A DNA stretch of 5,215 bases. Origin: Cellvibrionales bacterium UBA2618 (lineage in GTDB: Bacteria > Pseudomonadota > Gammaproteobacteria > Pseudomonadales > Porticoccaceae). The notes under the pieces were generated by a model. That model made no database searches and was not told where the DNA came from. It worked only from the letters and a program-made list of their open reading frames with translations. Positions 1 through 5,179 of this stretch are shown here, piece after piece (the first letter of the stretch is position 1; the number at the start of each line of letters is the position of its first letter). The position numbers and the translations under genes are program-made. The DNA is taken from positions 1 to 5,215 of the forward strand of contig DDJS01000028.1 of assembly GCA_002339165.1 (NCBI GenBank). Reading direction: 5' to 3'.

Positions 1-19
1 GTGCGAAAATTGGCATAGC

Positions 20-826
20 TCAGTGACCGGTAAATTTCGGTTTGCGCTTTTCAGCAAAGGCCATTCGGCCCTCTATTCGGTCTGTGGTGTCGCGCAATAA
101 GCCCCATGTGGCGTTGGACTGCGCGATGCAATCGGCGGGCGCGAGGTGGCTCGTCTCAAGCGCTAGTTTCTTCACGCTCTGCACCGCGAGCGGCGCGTTT
201 GCCGCTATGCGTTGGGCGATAGCGAGCGCTTCGTCGACGAGCGCTTCGGGCGCATAGATGTCGCTGACAAGGCCCAGCGACAGCGCCGTTTCAGCGTCGA
301 TGCGATCGCCCGTCAGCGCCAGCTTCATCGCATGCGCTGCGGGAATAGCACGAATCAATGCTTGCACACCGCCCACCGCGGGAACGCTACCAACCTTGAC
401 TTCGGGTAAGGCGAAAGAGGCGCGACTAGAGGCGACGCGCAGATCACATTGCATCGCCAATTCTAGACCGCCACCAAGGCAGTAGCCGTTGATTGCTGCG
501 ATCATAGGTTTCCAGATATGAAGATCGCTCAAGTCCATAAGCCGCGTGTATCCGCCGTTTTCAGCGTCAATCGCCTTGCTGGACAAGGCGCCTTTGGCGA
601 AGCTGTGCTCTGGTGGAAAGGTTTTTTTGAGGTTGGCTCCCGCGCAAAAAGCTTTGTCACCGGCACCGGTTAACATGATTACGCGCACGCTGTCATCGTC
701 TTGGCAGGCAGCGAGTGCGTTGCGCAGATCGACCAGGCCCTCGGGTGTGAGCGCGTTCAAGGCAGCCTGATCGTCGAGTTCAACGATGCCGATGGGGCCC
801 TCTTTTTGGTAGTTAATCATTGACAT
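20..826 (-). CDS. Enoyl-CoA hydratase/isomerase (crotonase family)
   Basis: A 268-aa protein of normal crotonase length, expected to be a cytosolic enzyme that hydrates a 2-enoyl-CoA to a 3-hydroxyacyl-CoA. Seen: the first oxyanion-hole segment AFCAGANLK (about residues 59-67), then KPMIAAINGYCLGGGLELA (106-124) with the second oxyanion glycines, and FALPEVKVG (138-146). Glu122 and Glu142 sit 20 residues apart, as do the two catalytic glutamates of classical hydratases (Glu144 and Glu164 in rat mitochondrial enoyl-CoA hydratase). This favours hydratase over a pure isomerase or hydrolase. The first ATG (826) is preferred over the ATG two codons in because AGGA lies 7 nt upstream of it. It is the third gene of the operon, 21 nt after the SDR stop. 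Substrate specificity cannot be read from sequence; the long loop at residues 67-95 may shape the acyl pocket. Confidence 0.93.
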   Translation of the reverse strand: MSMINYQKEGPIGIVELDDQAALNALTPEGLVDLRNALAACQDDDSVRVIMLTGAGDKAFCAGANLKKTFPPEHSFAKGALSSKAIDAENGGYTRLMDLSDLHIWKPMIAAINGYCLGGGLELAMQCDLRVASSRASFALPEVKVGSVPAVGGVQALIRAIPAAHAMKLALTGDRIDAETALSLGLVSDIYAPEALVDEALAIAQRIAANAPLAVQSVKKLALETSHLAPADCIAQSNATWGLLRDTTDRIEGRMAFAEKRKPKFTGH

Positions 827-847
827 TATCTTGTCCTGCTCATGGTG

Positions 848-1594
848 TTAGACGCTTGGGCTCGATAGTGAACGGCCCCCACAGACATAGATCAACTGCC
901 CGGTGACGTAGGCATTGGCCTCGTCGGCAAGGAAACCAACGGTGCCTGCAACGTCTTCAACCTGACCGATGCGACCCATGGGTACGGATTTTTCTAAGCG
1001 TTGGCGCTGCTCGTCGCTATAGCTCTGGATCAGTGGCGTATCGACAATGCCCGGAGCAACGGCGTTTACGGTGATCCCCTTGCGGGCTAGTTCGATCGCC
1101 AAGGTTCGCGTAAGGCTGACCGCACCACCCTTAGAGGCTGAATAGTTGACCTGGCCAAAGCCGCCGAGCCAGGCGCGTGATGAGATGTTTACGATGCGAC
1201 CAAAGCCCCCCTCAATCATACCGGGGATCACCGCCTTACAGCACAAGAACATCGACTTAAGGTTGACGTCTAAGACCAGATCCCAGTCTTCCTCTTGCAT
1301 ATTGACGATGCGTTTATCGCGAGTGATTCCGGCGTTGTTAATGAGAATATCTGGTGTTTTCCAACGCTCAGCGATCTCTGCGGTGGCATTTACTACGGCA
1401 TCTTTGTCGGTTACGTCAACGGTCTGCGCGATGACGCGATCAGCATCGACCCCAAGGGTTTTCGGCAGGGCCGCGAGCGCCTCATTATCGCGGTCCCAGA
1501 TGGCCAAGCGATGGCCTTTTGCCAACAGCACCCGCACCACCCCAAGGCCTATGCCGCGCACCCCGCCGGTAACGACTGCAACACGATCTGTCAT
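848..1594 (-). CDS. Short-chain dehydrogenase/reductase, FabG-like (probable 3-hydroxyacyl-CoA dehydrogenase role)
   Basis: A 248-aa classical SDR. Seen: Rossmann glycine motif TGGVRGIG (residues 9-16), NNAG (86-89), Asn111, the NISSR segment with catalytic Ser138 or Ser139, YSASK with Tyr151 and Lys155, and PG (181-182) followed by the usual VDTP substrate-loop entry. Asp34 at the end of the second beta strand suggests NAD(H) rather than NADP(H); this is an inference. The start was set at the ATG at 1594 because AAGGAG (plus 1601-1606) lies 6 nt upstream and the protein then begins directly with the first beta strand. A longer in-frame extension would run 38 codons into the thiolase gene with no family-like sequence. 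The Shine-Dalgarno overlaps the thiolase stop codon, suggesting translational coupling. Lying between a thiolase and a hydratase, it most likely oxidises the 3-hydroxyacyl-CoA made by the hydratase. A FabG-type ketoreductase role is possible but less consistent with the neighbours. Confidence 0.93.
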   Translation of the reverse strand: MTDRVAVVTGGVRGIGLGVVRVLLAKGHRLAIWDRDNEALAALPKTLGVDADRVIAQTVDVTDKDAVVNATAEIAERWKTPDILINNAGITRDKRIVNMQEEDWDLVLDVNLKSMFLCCKAVIPGMIEGGFGRIVNISSRAWLGGFGQVNYSASKGGAVSLTRTLAIELARKGITVNAVAPGIVDTPLIQSYSDEQRQRLEKSVPMGRIGQVEDVAGTVGFLADEANAYVTGQLIYVCGGRSLSSPSV

Positions 1595-1600
1595 AGAGTT

Positions 1601-1606
1601 CTCCTT
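1601..1606 (-). promoter_or_regulatory. Ribosome binding site of the SDR gene, overlapping the thiolase stop
   Basis: AAGGAG on the minus strand, 6 nt before the ATG at 1594. It overlaps the TAA of the thiolase (1605-1607). This decides the SDR start against the longer in-frame reading and suggests coupled translation of the two genes. Confidence 0.85.
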
Positions 1607-2777
1607 AAACTGAAAGAATGGTAACGACCGCAAGCGCAGAGTCACCTGCCAATTGACCGCCGTTGTTTTCTGCCAGAGCCACTTTTGCACCTTCCGTTTG
1701 ACGGGCACCCGCGGTGCCCCGAAGGTGCTGCACCAACTCTACGATCTGACCTGCGCCGGTTGCGCCGATCGGATGGCCACGACTCATAAGACCACCACTG
1801 GGGTTGACTGGAATACGCCCACCGATCGCTGTGTCACCGGAGCGGATCAACGCGACTGCGTCGCCGGGATCGCACAGGCCAAGGTTTTCGTAATGGAACA
1901 ATTCGGCCGGGGCGGTAGCGTCGTGAAGTTCGACAACGTCGAGATCCTCCGGCCCCAAGCCCGCCATCTCATAGGCTTTGTTGGCCGCCGTTACGGCAAC
2001 CAGTTCGCGATCGCCATGACTTTTAGCCGAGACAACAGCGGAGGCGCGTACGCGGATGTTGGGTGTGTCTAGCTGACTTGCAAAGTTCTCGGACGTTAGC
2101 ACTATGGCGGCGGAGCCATCGCCAATTGACGAGCACATAAAGAGCGTGAGTGGATCGGACACCAACCGGCTTTGTAGCACTTCGTCGATGCTGGTGTTTT
2201 TGCGGAACTGGGCAATCGGGTTAAGACTGCCGGCATGACGGCTTTTTACCACCACGCGGGCAAAGTCCGCTGGGCTGCCGCCATTACTGACTAGCCAGTT
2301 GCGAGCCTTGACCGCATAAATATCCATAAATAGTGAGCCGGAACCTGCTTTAAACCCCTCTGGCAGGGGCTCTTCGATATCAACTGCCCCAGCGAAGGCA
2401 CCGAAAGAGACGGCCTTATCTTGGTGGGTGAGCTTTTCGCTGCCGACCACGATCACGCATTCGGCCTGACCGCTGGCGATCATTAGCCAGCCTAGATGAA
2501 AACCAGAGCTACTCGAGGCGCAGGCATTTTCGATGTTAAACATCGGCGCGCCGCCAAGGCCAGTATTGCGCAGCGCGGATTGCGCGCGAATCATTTCTTG
2601 GCCGGTGACGACGCCTGCGGCGGCGTTACCGAAAACCACTTGCTCGACTTGATCGGGCAACACGCCGGCATCCTTGAGCGCTGCGCCGACAGCTTCTTCA
2701 GAAAGTGACTTGAGGCCACGATCAAGAAATTTACCAAAATGGGTCATCCCTATCCCAGATACGATGACGTCTCTCAT
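1605..2777 (-). CDS. SCP2/lipid-transfer-type thiolase (acetyl-CoA acetyltransferase family)
   Basis: A 390-aa thiolase-fold protein that heads the operon. Seen: nucleophile region NIENACASSSSGF with Cys86, CSSIGDGSAA (215-224), HDAT (285-288) where classical thiolases have NEAF and SCP2 thiolases HDCF, GHPIGATG with His335 (334-341), and the C-terminal AENNGG (369-374) where classical enzymes carry the CxG cysteine. The nucleophilic Cys and the GHP His are thus present, but both usual places for a second catalytic cysteine are non-Cys (Ala287; Asn/Gly at 371-374). This is typical of SCP2-like subfamilies rather than degradative FadA enzymes. The expected reaction is CoA-dependent cleavage of a 3-ketoacyl-CoA, possibly a branched or cyclic one. 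Retro-aldol or condensation chemistry, known for some SCP2-like relatives, cannot be excluded. No DUF35 partner gene, often found beside such proteins, is visible. The start is supported by AGGAG (plus 2783-2787) 5 nt upstream. Confidence 0.92.
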   Translation of the reverse strand: MRDVIVSGIGMTHFGKFLDRGLKSLSEEAVGAALKDAGVLPDQVEQVVFGNAAAGVVTGQEMIRAQSALRNTGLGGAPMFNIENACASSSSGFHLGWLMIASGQAECVIVVGSEKLTHQDKAVSFGAFAGAVDIEEPLPEGFKAGSGSLFMDIYAVKARNWLVSNGGSPADFARVVVKSRHAGSLNPIAQFRKNTSIDEVLQSRLVSDPLTLFMCSSIGDGSAAIVLTSENFASQLDTPNIRVRASAVVSAKSHGDRELVAVTAANKAYEMAGLGPEDLDVVELHDATAPAELFHYENLGLCDPGDAVALIRSGDTAIGGRIPVNPSGGLMSRGHPIGATGAGQIVELVQHLRGTAGARQTEGAKVALAENNGGQLAGDSALAVVTILSV

Positions 2778-2782
2778 ACTGG

Positions 2783-2787
2783 CTCCT
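2783..2787 (-). promoter_or_regulatory. Ribosome binding site of the thiolase gene
   Basis: AGGAG on the minus strand, 5 nt before the ATG at 2777. It fixes the start of the first operon gene. Confidence 0.75.
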
Positions 2788-2803
2788 ATAGCATTGAATC
2801 CAA

Positions 2804-2822
2804 TTTACGTAACAAGCGTAAA
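2804..2822. promoter_or_regulatory. Candidate operator: inverted repeat upstream of the thiolase operon
   Basis: A perfect 6-bp inverted repeat, TTTACG-N7-CGTAAA, whose left arm lies within the 8-bp palindrome TTACGTAA (2805-2812). It sits 27 nt upstream of the thiolase ATG, in the likely 5' leader or core promoter of the minus-strand operon. The size and symmetry fit a dimeric repressor such as a TetR- or GntR-type regulator of acyl-CoA metabolism. No regulator gene is in the window, so the binding protein is unknown. Confidence 0.35.
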
Positions 2823-3053
2823 GATCGTCTTTAGCCGTGTTTTAATTAACCCGAGCAGTCAATGGTAAACCAAAATGGCATATTTACAATTGTTTAATTA
2901 GGCCCGTCTCACAGCGCAAAAAATGAATCCTGAGTAGCCTGGGTAAACGCAAAAAGCGGAGCATATTGCGGCGTCTTTAGCGCTCGGTGATCATGGCGCG
3001 TGGGGTGTTCAGTAAGATGCTCAGTGGCGGTTGTTGAATCATCGGTAATTCGA

Positions 3054-3065
3054 GAGACCGGTCTC
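3054..3065. repeat. Perfect 12-bp palindrome
   Basis: GAGACCGGTCTC is fully self-complementary and lies in gene-free DNA, about 280 nt from the thiolase start and 340 nt from the PuuE-like start. It could be a regulator site, but a single 12-bp palindrome is weak evidence. Confidence 0.3.
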
Positions 3066-3313
3066 ATTCGGGGTTCTGCAATTGGACGGTCGGCACCTCA
3101 TAATTCGGGTGTGATACCTTGATTTAATGGCTGTCAATCGGACAGGCGCAGACCCATGACATGACAAAGGCGTTGGACTTAAATGGGGTTGACTAACCCA
3201 TCTAATAACTGGCTTGGCTAGAGGGTTGATCGTCATCGAGTCTCTAGCGACGCGAACTGGTCGGCTAGTATGGATTGCCGGCCCCGGCGACGTTGTCCGA
3301 ATGAGTCGAGGGC

Positions 3314-3343
3314 TTGACTATCTCAATGGCCTATACATAGAAT
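3314..3343 (+). promoter_or_regulatory. Sigma70-like promoter for the PuuE-like gene
   Basis: TTGACT (3314-3319) and TAGAAT (3338-3343) each match the -35 and -10 consensus at five of six bases. The spacing is 18 nt, slightly above the 17-nt optimum. The predicted transcription start is near 3350, giving a leader of about 55 nt before the ATG at 3406. Confidence 0.5.
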
Positions 3344-3352
3344 GAGGAGAGA

Positions 3353-3368
3353 TCAGGAACCATCCTGA
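3353..3368. promoter_or_regulatory. Inverted repeat at the predicted transcription start of the PuuE-like gene
   Basis: TCAGGA-acca-TCCTGA is a perfect 6-bp inverted repeat with a 4-nt centre, just downstream of the predicted start site. It could be a repressor operator or a small leader hairpin. It is too short, and has no U-tract, to be a terminator. Confidence 0.4.
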
Positions 3369-3405
3369 CTAGGCACAACGGCTAAAAATACCCACGGAGA
3401 AGAGT

Positions 3406-4320
3406 ATGGCAAATCTAACGCAGTCCCCCCATTTTGACTACCAACCTATTATCGATCGAGAACCCTTTAAGCTTCCTGAAGGTAAGCGGGTAGCAGTCAT
3501 GCCCTACGTGAATATTGAACACTTTCCAGCGGATATACCCGGTACAGCCTTAGTCCCCGGAACTTTGGGTTTTACGCCTGACTCGCTGAATTATGGTTGG
3601 CGAGATTACGGCAATCGCGTTGGACTTTATCGAATGATGGATTTGATGGACGATCTTGGCATGCGCGGTACGGTCTGTCTCAACAGCGATATCATTCATG
3701 AGTACCCACGGATTATCGAAGAGGGCCAGAAGCGCAACTGGGCCTGGATCGGTCACGGCATCAATAATGCGCCAGCCAATTGGATTGGCAACGTGCGCGA
3801 GCCCGATGGCTCACTGCGCATGCTCAGCGAGGAGCAGGAGCGGATCGTGTTGGAGACTGTGCTAACGTCGATGGAACAAGCGCTGGGCCGTAAAACTAAA
3901 GGTTGGTTGTCACCCTTTCTCACCCACACCGACAACACCCCGCGGTTGTTGGAAGAATATGGTGTGGAGTATCTCTGTGACTACACCCATGACGATCATC
4001 CGTGCAGGTTTAATACCCCCAAAAATAAATTGATATCAGTGCCTTATACCTTGGAGTTGAATGATATTCCGGCCTTTATGAATTGCGGTGTTTCATCAGA
4101 AGCGTTCGGCGATATGATCATCGATCAATTTGACGTGCTGTATGAAGAAGGGGCCACTAATGCCCGCTGTATGCCGATTTGCCTGCATACTTTTCTCGTC
4201 GGTCAGCCGAACAAGTTCAAGCACCTGAAACGCGCCTTTGAGTACATTGCCAAGCATGATGACGTTTGGCTGACGACGGGCGACGACGTCAACGACTGGT
4301 ACCGCCAGCTCTATATGTAG
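3406..4320 (+). CDS. PuuE-like polysaccharide deacetylase (NodB/CE4-fold) family protein
   Basis: A 304-aa protein without signal peptide or membrane segment, so probably cytosolic. Its layout resembles PuuE-type (cofactor-independent allantoinase-like) members of the NodB fold rather than secreted chitin or peptidoglycan deacetylases. Seen: first strand RVAVMPYVNIEHF (28-40) with Glu38 where CE4 enzymes have metal-site Asp; YGNRVGLYRMMDLMDDLGMRG (68-88); CLNSDIIHEYPRIIEEG (91-107); IGHGINN (115-121) with His117 kept but Asn121 at the second metal-His position; GWLSP (166-170); and CLHTFLVGQPN (259-269) with His261. GGAG (3396-3399) lies 6 nt before the ATG. It probably hydrolyses a C-N bond in a small amide, possibly cyclic, but the substrate is unknown: no purine or allantoin genes are nearby. 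It is transcribed divergently from the acyl-CoA operon, so a shared pathway is possible but unproven. Confidence 0.87.
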   Translation: MANLTQSPHFDYQPIIDREPFKLPEGKRVAVMPYVNIEHFPADIPGTALVPGTLGFTPDSLNYGWRDYGNRVGLYRMMDLMDDLGMRGTVCLNSDIIHEYPRIIEEGQKRNWAWIGHGINNAPANWIGNVREPDGSLRMLSEEQERIVLETVLTSMEQALGRKTKGWLSPFLTHTDNTPRLLEEYGVEYLCDYTHDDHPCRFNTPKNKLISVPYTLELNDIPAFMNCGVSSEAFGDMIIDQFDVLYEEGATNARCMPICLHTFLVGQPNKFKHLKRAFEYIAKHDDVWLTTGDDVNDWYRQLYM

Positions 4321-4326
4321 CGCTCT

Positions 4327-4372
4327 GCGCGTTTGACGGGTCGCTAGCGGCGCTCTTTGAACGCGCGTTTTT
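4327..4372 (+). terminator. Possible rho-independent terminator of the PuuE-like gene
   Basis: GCGCGTT (4327-4333) can pair with AACGCGC (4360-4366), extended by two G-U pairs and one A-U pair. It is followed by a G and five Ts (4368-4372). The loop is long (about 20 nt) but contains its own CGCTAGCG palindrome. The site begins 7 nt after the stop codon, where a terminator is expected. The long loop keeps confidence moderate. Confidence 0.4.
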
Positions 4373-4514
4373 GTTGGGCTATTTAGGGGCAGCCATTGTC
4401 CCCCGTGGGGCGTATGTGTCAGCACAGCCCCAAGACGAACACTCGATCTGGCCTCAACAATTGCGGGTTATCTGCTCGCAACTTAAGACCCGAGGCGGCG
4501 GCATTCAGCGACTG

Positions 4515-4521
4515 GTTAGGT
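4515..4521 (-). repeat. R'' (1L) box of the VOC cassette's own attC; other half not found
   Basis: ACCTAAC on the minus strand matches RYYYAAC and contains the VOC stop codon. It is the exact reverse complement of the leading-edge box GTTAGGT (4924-4918), as expected for the two ends of one circularised cassette. A 5-nt spacer and a candidate L'' GCTGAATGC (4509-4501) follow. I found no matching L' plus GTT-box in the next 180 nt, so this attC seems truncated or strongly diverged. Confidence 0.55.
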
Positions 4522-4902
4522 ACGTATTTCGACACGCCATGGTGGGTTTAGACGGTTTTCTTCCGCCCAGTAAAGCGTTATTTTATTACCAGATGGATCA
4601 TGTAATATAGCTGCGCGCCACAAGTAACTTTCGTCTCTAGGCTCTTGATTGAAAAGGAAACCTTGAGCCTTTAAATCATTAACCCAATCATCTAATTTGT
4701 CATGTTCAAAGTATATGACCGTAGCACATACTATTTTAGAGTTTGCTAATAGCAATGAAAATGTTGATTCGCCTTCGGGACATTCAAAACGCGCGTAATC
4801 GTAATGAGGAGCATCTGCTATTTGTATAAAACCTAGATCGCGATAAAACTGGGTAGACTTGCCCATATCATTTACAGGTAACGTAACTTGATTTAAATTC
4901 AC
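4516..4902 (-). CDS. VOC family protein (glyoxalase/bleomycin-resistance-like), integron gene cassette
   Basis: A 128-aa single-module vicinal-oxygen-chelate protein. Seen: N-terminal strand LNQVTLPVNDM (3-13), the following STQFYRDLGF helix-turn (16-25), and the C-terminal AAILHDPSGNKITLYWAEEN (97-116), which is the usual closing DPxGN strand of VOC domains. The position often held by a metal-binding His in the first strand appears to be Gln5. VOC proteins include glyoxalases, dioxygenases and drug-binding resistance proteins, so activity cannot be assigned. There is no ATG start. GTG at 4902 is preferred because AAGG (plus 4910-4913) lies 7 nt upstream; the adjacent TTG at 4905 would leave only 4 nt. 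The gene begins 15 nt after an attC R' box, and its TAA lies inside an R''-like ACCTAAC, both classic cassette traits. It is AT-richer than the left-hand genes, consistent with transfer. The ending NRLNPPWR resembles cassette VOC proteins as I recall them. Confidence 0.85.
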   Translation of the reverse strand: MNLNQVTLPVNDMGKSTQFYRDLGFIQIADAPHYDYARFECPEGESTFSLLLANSKIVCATVIYFEHDKLDDWVNDLKAQGFLFNQEPRDESYLWRAAILHDPSGNKITLYWAEENRLNPPWRVEIRT

Positions 4903-4909
4903 CAAAGCG

Positions 4910-4913
4910 CCTT
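4910..4913 (-). promoter_or_regulatory. Ribosome binding site of the VOC cassette gene
   Basis: AAGG on the minus strand, 7 nt before GTG (4902) and 4 nt before TTG (4905). It favours the GTG start. It lies between the attC R' box and the gene, so the cassette carries its own translation signal but has no room for a promoter. Confidence 0.5.
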
Positions 4914-4917
4914 GTAT

Positions 4918-4976
4918 ACCTAACGCCTAGGTAAGCGAGAGCGCGTTAGCGCATCCGCTTAACCTACTTGTTAGCT
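4918..4976 (-). repeat. Integron attC recombination site (59-base element)
   Basis: A 59-bp imperfect inverted repeat with full attC anatomy, read on the minus strand. R'' is AGCTAAC (4976-4970), followed by a 5-nt spacer. L'' is GGTTAAGCG (4964-4956). An 18-nt centre (4955-4938) contains a GCGC-TAAC-GCGC hairpin. L' is CGCTTACC (4937-4930), followed by a 5-nt spacer. R' is GTTAGGT (4924-4918), a perfect match to GTTRRRY. L'' and L' pair except for one extra T in L'', the extrahelical base that gives attC its polarity. The integrase would cut after the G at 4924. Folding as single-stranded bottom strand (the plus strand here) follows from known integron mechanism. The polarity agrees with the minus-strand genes on both sides. 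R'' deviates from RYYYAAC at one base, as R'' boxes can. Confidence 0.9.
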
Positions 4977-4978
4977 GA

Positions 4979-5155
4979 TTATAGAAGGTTTTCAAATTCT
5001 GGATTTGTTACTGTATTTTTTATCAAATCTTGAACCGCACGAGAAAGTGCATCGGCAGTAGCGTTGCATGCGGTAATAACGTCAAATCCGCTTTTAAATG
5101 TATATTTTTTTTCTGCTTGAGGCGTTTTGCTACTTGAAGGCTTTAAACGAACCAC
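4979..5155 (-). CDS. Hypothetical 58-aa protein, probable integron cassette ORF
   Basis: This is an AT-rich ORF I do not recognise. Read from GTG at 5155 it gives 58 aa: a basic, Ser-rich start (MVRLKPSSSK), then a lysine patch and KYTFKSGFDVI, then a likely amphipathic helix rich in Ala (NATADALSRAVQDLIKN, 31-47), ending NPEFENLL. No signal peptide, membrane segment or Cys-pair motif is seen. Its TAA ends 2 nt before the R'' box of the attC, the standard position for a cassette gene, and this is the main reason to call it. An in-frame TAA at 5165-5167 limits the 5' end, and there is no ATG in frame. The nearest AAGG is 14 nt upstream of the GTG, which is poor. Coding potential is plausible but unproven; a 5' truncation or frameshift is possible. 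Confidence 0.45.
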   Translation of the reverse strand: MVRLKPSSSKTPQAEKKYTFKSGFDVITACNATADALSRAVQDLIKNTVTNPEFENLL

Positions 5156-5179
5156 CGATTGAGGTTAGACCTTAGATTC

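Larger units (their letters stand above)
2778..3405. other. 628-nt divergent intergenic region
   Basis: This region separates the minus-strand operon from the plus-strand PuuE-like gene and must hold both promoters. The thiolase-proximal part (2800-2910) is AT-rich. It has TTTACG-N7-CGTAAA, a TTAATTAA palindrome (2842-2849), an ACAATTGT palindrome (2886-2893) and two similar elements (2838-2853 and 2891-2906). I see no convincing sigma70 promoter for the thiolase there. Further right are a 12-bp palindrome (3054-3065) and a GGGTT-gact-AACCC hairpin (3186-3199). The only ORFs are short, with no recognisable family sequence and no good ribosome binding site. No tRNA, rRNA or CRISPR was seen. 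Confidence 0.7.

Noticed and set aside
1..16. Possible start of a next operon gene on the minus strand (ATG at 16, reading MPIFA)
   Set aside because: The ATG lies 3 nt after the hydratase stop, which is attractive. However, only five codons are visible and there is no clear Shine-Dalgarno, so it cannot be supported from this window.
1146..1613. Plus-strand ORF of 155 aa antisense to the SDR
   Set aside because: It is a shadow of the minus-strand coding frame, with the low-complexity Ser/Thr/Arg composition typical of antisense frames.
1595..1708. In-frame 38-codon upstream extension of the SDR from an ATG at 1708
   Set aside because: It overlaps the 3' end of the thiolase gene and its residues do not resemble an SDR N-terminus. 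The ATG at 1594 has a strong AAGGAG at ideal spacing.
3039..3236. 65-aa minus-strand ORF in the intergenic region
   Set aside because: The composition is Arg/Pro/Ser-rich with no family features, no ribosome binding site and no conserved context. It looks like random open frame.
3193..3343. Plus-strand open frame ending LVWIAGPGDVVRMSRGLDYL
   Set aside because: There is no suitable start or ribosome binding site, and it overlaps the predicted promoter of the PuuE-like gene. The protein-like look is not enough.
4386..4430. GGGG/CCCC hairpins after the PuuE-like gene
   Set aside because: Several alternative short pairings are possible and none is followed by a T-tract. The earlier GCGCGTT/AACGCGC hairpin is the better terminator candidate.
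4452..4521. A complete 70-bp attC ending at GTTGAGG (minus strand) for the VOC cassette
   Set aside because: The terminal box fails GTTRRRY at its last base, and the sequence before it does not pair with the candidate L'' (GCTGAATGC). Weak inner complementarity (GCCTC/GAGGC, GGGT/ACCC) is not arranged like an attC.
4266..4610. Plus-strand ORF of 114 aa overlapping the ends of the PuuE-like and VOC genes
   Set aside because: It overlaps two well-supported genes, runs through the candidate terminator and the R''-like box, and has no recognisable domain.
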